Shown here: positions 57,985 to 64,000 of the stretch, piece after piece | Layout of the letters: every line of letters starts with the position of its first letter | Position numbering within the stretch: position 1 is the stretch's first letter | NCBI RefSeq assembly: GCF_963169125.1 | Contig: NC_084795.1 | Span: forward strand, 279,444,122 to 279,508,121 | Length of the DNA: 64,000 bases | Reading direction: 5' to 3' | Source: Humulus lupulus | Lineage: Eukaryota > Streptophyta > Magnoliopsida > Rosales > Cannabaceae | Position numbers and translations under genes: made by a program | Notes under the pieces: model-generated | What the model was told of the DNA's origin: nothing | The model's input: only the letters and a program-made list of their open reading frames with translations | Database searches by the model: none

Positions 57985-60900
57985 ATGCCAGAGTTGCAAA
58001 GTGGAGTGCGGAGATCGAAACGTCTTGGTGATCTTCAGCCTTCCCCGCAACAAATAGATCAGGCTGAAAATTGGGAACTGCCTGCTCAGAATAAAACCAG
58101 GAGAGTTGGAGGTGGAAGAGGAAGAGGTGGTAAGGCTGTTGCAAAAGGGCAGTCACCAGCAATACTGACAAAACAGACTACAGGTGGACGAGGCCGTGGA
58201 ACTAAGTTGATTGGCTTAGACCCAAAACCTTGTGTGGTTGTTCCTAAAGCAGCTGCTTTAGTGGCTGTCAGACCGGCTTACAATTGTCTGGATGTTGTAG
58301 CAGACAAAGATATTGCAATAGAGGGTGGTAAAAGTGCTGACAAAGTAATGGGAGTTGAAGAAGAACCAAGCACAACTCCTGTCCCGGATAGGGTACTGAC
58401 TGGTTGCTTAATTCTATATTAAACTAATTGTGCTTCTAAAATGATATAGATGGCATTATTTGTGATACTATTTTAGTGACAAGATGAGTAGGACTTTCTA
58501 ACTTAACACTACATTTCAACTCCACTTATCCATTCAAATGCACTAGATTGGACATATTAGACACATTCCCATTTTAAATTTACTTTAAAAAAAAGTAACA
58601 AAATTGGTAGGACTGAACAATTGCCGTGAAGTTACTCCTATCTGACTACTATTATGACAAAATTATTGTTTTATTGACTTGTCATTCCATCTAAGTGCAC
58701 ATTCAACACAAATTGGACTATTTTAGATGTAGTTTGATGCATATCAATTTCAAATGAACTAAACTTCCATTGTTCACACCAAAATGCATGTTACAAAACC
58801 AATATTTCTGTTGTGGGTTGCAGGTACAAGTGGGAAATTCTCCTGTATATAAGACAGAAAGGAAGTTGGGAAAGGGTGGGTTTGGTCAAGTCTACGTTGG
58901 CAGAAGGGTTAGTGGTGGCAGTGGTAGAACAGGCGCCGATGCAATTGAGGTATGAATGTAGATGGTAATCTTGTTTTCAATGTTTCGGGTAGCTAATTAA
59001 AAGATGTCTGAAGTTTATAGTTCTTCGTAGGCGGCCTTGAAGTTTGAGCACCGAAATAGTAAGGGATGCAATTATGGGCCCCCTTATGAATGGCAAGTGT
59101 ACAAGTAAGTATTGAATTATTGTTGTCTACTTTCATATCAAATATGATAGTTCTCTGATTGTGGTAAACATATTATCTAATTCTTTTTCTTTTTCATTCT
59201 TTAAGTACTCTTAATGGATGTTACGGAATTCCATGGGTTCACTACAAGGGTCGCCAAGGAGATTTCTACATTCTGGTGAGGTTTGGTATTGCTACACATG
59301 ATTAGGATGTATTTGGAACTATATAATTTGTGTAATAAAAAGGATACTCTGCATATGTCAGGTCATGGATATGCTTGGACCCAGTCTTTGGGATGTTTGG
59401 AATTCTCTCGGACAGTCGTAAGATACTAAGATCTCTCTATTCTTTCTCATGCGAATTCATAGATTGCCTAGTATTTTATCATAATCACACAAAATTATGT
59501 GTTTTGTGTGCATATCAAAGAATAGTTCAACAGTAATATTTGACCTAAACTTGATCATATCTAAAACAGGATGTCACCAAATATGGCGGCTTGCATTGCT
59601 GTGGAAGCAATATCAATTCTTGAGAAGCTTCACATGAAAGGGTAAGTTCCTCAGAAATTCACATTTTCAATATGTTTCTAGCAACCCTCCCAATGTTACA
59701 TCCTTCCAACGAATGCATTGTTGATTATTTCAAATTTTCTAATTGTGAATAAGGTTTGTGCATGGAGATGTAAAGCCTGAGAATTTTTTACTTGGTCAAC
59801 CTGGAACAGTCGATGAAAAGAAGCTATATCTTGTTGATCTTGGATTGGGTATTGTTCCTTTTGCGAGTTCTTATCTTTTTAACCATGTCATTTTGTTGAA
59901 ATTTCTAGGAAAACAAAATAGATGGTTTTGTTTTATCTGCAAGCTCATGGCTTAAAACTATTATTATTGTAATGTATTCTCTTTCAGCATCTAGATGGAA
60001 AGATGCATCATCTGGTCAACATGTTGAATATGATCAGAGGCCTGACATATTCAGGTGTGTATAATTAATACTTATGAGTTATTATAATTTTATATTTGCA
60101 ACAAGCCTTCTCGTGCTCAACTTCTCCATTATCATGCTCTTGACAGGGGAACGATAAGATATGCAAGTGTGCATGCACATTTAGGTCGAACTGGTAGTCG
60201 ACGGGATGATCTTGAGTCATTGGCATACACATTAGTATTTCTCATAAAAGGAAGGTTACCCTGGCAGGGTTATCAGGTGAACTGTTGTTTTTCTAAACGT
60301 GCTTAAAACTTCTGACATATGGTTCCCCTCTTCTTAACATTGCTCTAAATCTGCAGGGCGATAACAAAAGTTTTATGGTATGTAAGAAAAAGATGGCCAT
60401 TTCCCCCGAGTTGATGTGCTGCTTTTGTCCAGCACCATTCAAGCAGTTTCTCGAAGCTGTTACAAATATGAAGTTTGATGAAGAGCCAAACTATCCTAAG
60501 CTGATATCTTTTTTTGATAGTCTGATAGAACCAATAGTACCATTAAGACCCATTAGAATAGATGGAGCTCTCAAGGTAATTGAAATATATTTAATCTCTC
60601 TATTGGTTTTATGTTCTTAAAACTTATCTTTATTAGTCTTTTTATTCATAGGTGGGGCAAAAACGGGGAAGAATTCCTATTAATCTAGAAGAAGAAGAGC
60701 AACCAAAGAAGAAAGTACGGTTAGGTAGTCCAGCTACCCAGTGGATTTCAGTATATAATGCTAAGCGGCCAATGAAACAAAGGTGATTACTGATTGTAAT
60801 AAAAAATATCTTTTGAAAGATAGGATTAGCATTGCAATTTTTACTTTTCCTCCTGTGCTACAAGTCATTCATAATTGTTCTTTTATATCTATGTTCTTTG

Positions 60901-63900
60901 AGCAATGTAAGAGTGATCTCAATTTAGTTTTCATGAATGAAGTTTGAGTGACTTTTTATCTCGTGACTCTTTAACTAAAATCACCTTTACCTAAGGCCTT
61001 TGTTCTGATCATGTTCCCTTTAAAATTATAATTAAACTAAATGTGTTGATTTATTTGTAAAACTTTCTATTCTGTGGCATGTCAGGTGGAAAATGAATTT
61101 GTGATAGACCACCAGTTACGTATGTGTACACGAGAAGGAATAGGAGGGCTTAAGGTAGGCTAGCAGCAGCTGATAGTTTTGGGGGAATCGGTTAGGAGTT
61201 AGTTTTATGAGTTGAGTTTGGCTGTGCGGGGGAGGTACACGTTAGTACCAGTGAGGATAGGGATATAAGGGAGTGTTTTGGCTGTAAGAGGTGTGAAGAA
61301 AGTAGTAGGGTGTAACCCGTTGGGGAGAGGCTAGGCTCTCGAATCCCTAGTGATCAACACAACATTCTGAGCATTTTCATTCATTCTTTCTGTTATTTCT
61401 CTACCGCATTGCTATTTGGTTAGTTTAACAGCTATAGTCTATCAATTTGCATAACCAACTTTACTGTTTACAGATGCTCATTGCATATATTTCACATCTC
61501 ATTAAAATAAAAATAAATCAATAAAAACTTGCATTGCACATTGGTGAGTTGAAACTAGACTTGTACACAAACAGAATGAGAGTTATATTGCTAAAATTAA
61601 TTTTGGGTGTTATGTCTGTGAAGTACTAGGTTTGTTTATATCCTGATATTTTGTGTTTGCTGGTTATTTAACTCTAAATGTTTAACATATTCTGGAAGGC
61701 CCTAAAAATGACACGTCCAGTTTTTCTCCTTTAGCAATGTTCCTGTGAAATATATGTTTGGGGAAACACAGCTCTTGTTACATGAGATGCATTTTCATCA
61801 ACATGTAGTAAACCTCTTCTTGGACTTGTAGGTATCACTATAATGTAGCAGACGTGAGGCTTCATCAACATGTAGATAAGGGAAATGAAGATGGATTATT
61901 TATCAGTGCCGTGGCCTCAGCTGGAAACCTTTGGGCTCTAATTATGGATGCTGGCACTGGTTTTTCTTCACAGGTTTATGAGCTGTCAACATTTTTCTTG
62001 CATAAGGTATTGTAAAGAGGACCGACTACTATGATGTTCTGTCATTATTTTATCTAGTTGCCAGGCTTTTAATTGTGTGTTGCTCATTTTATTTCTTCTC
62101 AGGACTGGATCATGGAACAATGGGAAAAGAATTACTACATCAGTTCAATAGCTGGTGCAGCTAATGGTAGCTCTTTAGTTGTAATGTCCAAAGGTAACAC
62201 TAATCTCTTTGGTTGCATATGAATCAATATTAAGTTCAAGTAAAAATGCCCTCCAATGATTGTAGAATAGTATGCTTGCACATATATCTATAACTTTGTG
62301 GTTCAAGTTGCCTGAATCCCAATTTAATATTTTTATAAAGTTTGTATTAATAATGATCTCTCAAAATATAATTTTCTTGATACCCAAGAGGGGTAGCTTA
62401 AAATGGTCAAACATGTGGTTCAAGTCCCTCCTGGGTACCTACATAACAATAGCTTTAGTTTCTTGGTCCCCAAATATTGTAGGGCAGCTTGGTTTCAAAT
62501 ATAATTTTCTTGATCGGCATGTGCTTTATTATCTATGAAAATGGGCATTCACATGAAAATATATATTTTATATATATATATAAAGAATTTTCTTAGGTAG
62601 GGCCACCACTTCTGTAGGGACGTTTTCTATTTTCGGCATTTGGAGAAATTATAACTCAATTTTTTGCATGATGACGTACATTATAGTTATAACAGGCTTC
62701 CTTCCAATTTTGAAAAATTCTGAATAATTTACCTTACTGAATTCAGAGTGCCTGATTTTTTTTATACGAGTTGAAAACAAACTATTTGAACTCTGATTTC
62801 GGTACCGTAAATTATTCACAATTTCCTGAAAATTGGCGGGATGCTTACTATAACTATCATGTATGCTATAAAAAAATTAGAATTAGGCTATAATTTCTCA
62901 AAGTACCAAAAATAGAAAATGCCCCTAAGTAATACCCGTACTTAAGAAGCTCCCAAAACAATTTGGGTGCACAAAACAATTTACATAGTGAAATACCCAA
63001 AGCAGCTGACAAGCATATCAATTTAAACATTGTCACATATTTCTAACTAGCGCCATAGTAGAGCCAGACATACAATATCTTCCACACTTGCAAAGAGAAA
63101 CAAGTTTCACTGTAGAGTCTGCTCTCCAAGAGGAAAATCTTTTCAATGTTCAATATGGAACGGGGAAATGCCTATAAAAATTAATAATCTTGGAGTTTCT
63201 GTGATTTCTGGCTATATGAGCTTTTCATTTACCTTTAGAAGTTAGTGCTTACCCATATCTATCTGGCTTTGAATGTTGGAGTTAGAAGTTAGTGCTTCCC
63301 CATATCTCCTTACTGTCAAACACAAAGTGCTCCAGTATATAGAACAGGTTATATCAGTTGTAAGTGTCCCCAAAAGTGATTTGTATTCAAAATATTAAAT
63401 ACTGGTCATCAGAATGTGTTTGTTGGTGTAAATGTGCTAACTTATCTAAATAGAGGATTCAGGCTAGCTTAATCAGAGTTGATGATTATTCTATGGCAAT
63501 CCCACTATAGAAGCAGTACTTGTCAACATACTTATGATTGTGATCATTGCTCTTACCAAACTCAACATAGTGATGATATTATGGAAAATAAAATAATTTA
63601 ATCATACGAAAGGATCAGGCTCAAAGAGAGTCAAGATGAAAAGTGGATTATTATTGTATGCTTGAGTAAGGAAATGAACTTTACATTGCATAAATTTGTA
63701 CCGAGAACTGATCTTGTTTATCGGTTCTGTATGATGCATATTTTTTTTTTTAAATTCAATGCTTATTCTTAATGGTGCACAATTTCAGGCACCCCTTACA
63801 CCCAGCAATCTTACAAAGTAAGTGAATCTTTTCCATACAAGTGGATAAATAAGAAGTGGAAAGAAGGTTTCCATGTCACATCCATGACAACTGCTGGCAA

Positions 63901-63946
63901 CCGCTGGGGATTGGTCATGTCCAGGAATGCTGGATTTTCTGATCAG
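57985..63946 (+). CDS. MUT9-like kinase / casein kinase 1-like protein (MLK4/HD16-type), 3' end outside the window
   Basis: Exons: 57985-58392, 58824-58949, 59031-59104, 59206-59275, 59362-59417, 59570-59641, 59754-59848, 59988-60054, 60147-60276, 60357-60575, 60652-60782, 61832-62006, 62103-62193, 63789-63946. They give 624 residues in frame, with the C-terminus beyond the window. The start [18 protein letters not shown] was chosen over earlier codons because it is the conserved family start. Domains: a basic, Gly/Arg-rich N-terminus; the kinase domain with [12 protein letters not shown], lysine in [15 protein letters not shown] (for HRD) and DLGLA (for DFG); GTIRYAS; NLS-like KKKVRLG; then C-terminal WIMEQW / WINKKW repeats. 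Plant relatives phosphorylate histones and light- and clock-signalling proteins and affect flowering. The frame is intact. Confidence 0.93.
60783..61831 (+). other. Intron of the kinase gene with probable insertion
   Basis: This 1,049-bp intron differs in character near 61085-61445. A G-rich stretch (gaggcaaacg-poor, with 'ggggaggtacacgttagtac' and 'agggtgtaacccgttgggg') looks like a foreign LTR or TRIM segment. No target duplication was found and the identity is open. The splice sites are normal. Confidence 0.35.
62194..63788 (+). other. Long intron of the kinase gene
   Basis: This 1,595-bp intron separates the KDWIMEQW exon from the [10 protein letters not shown] exon. It is AT-rich with a short (TA)n tract near 62570. 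Nothing else was recognised. Confidence 0.7.
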
Positions 63947-64000
63947 GTAGGACCTACTATAATCAGCTCTCTGACTCACTAGAAATATTATATAGAGAAT

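Overview
This is a 64 kb stretch of nuclear DNA from a flowering plant, most likely a eudicot. The signs are AT-rich spliced genes, LTR retrotransposons primed by initiator tRNA-Met, a Cassandra-type LTR carrying a 5S rRNA-like segment, and a CACTA-type transposon end. The species cannot be fixed from the sequence alone. There are two host genes. One encodes a von Willebrand A (VWA) domain protein (coding 12926-16246, + strand, four coding exons, 520 residues predicted). The other encodes a MUT9-like/casein-kinase-1-like protein kinase (coding from 57985, + strand, 14 exons in view, running off the right edge).

Almost everything else is transposon sequence. 1-2083 holds gag, a primer site and an LTR of a minus-strand element, plus a CACTA end. 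2128-10124 is a decayed minus-strand Ty3/gypsy element (gag, protease, RT, part of RNase H) with its 5' LTR. A 1,855-bp solo LTR sits in its pol and a 954-bp solo LTR sits in its own LTR. 10125-20310 is the VWA gene with its AT-rich flanks. 20380-33313 is a full-length but broken chromovirus of the Ty3/gypsy group with matching 5-bp target duplications. Inside it are nested a family-B LTR, then another LTR, then a Cassandra LTR (four levels). 34116-41690 is a second nest. 41691-47217 is LTR debris with a hAT-like MITE. 47218-55459 is a minus-strand gag-bearing element cut by three solo LTRs. 55460-64000 is the kinase gene and its upstream region.

Most insertions could be delimited exactly, because the TG...CA LTR ends and the 5-bp (LTR) or 8-bp (hAT-like) target duplications can be read directly. 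Host coding exons were placed by GT/AG boundaries that keep frame and protein-family similarity. I found no new enzymatic or defence system. The most unusual pattern is a block of short palindromes (GCGATATATCGC, GCCGCGGC, GTAGCGCTAC types) that recurs inside otherwise dissimilar LTR families.
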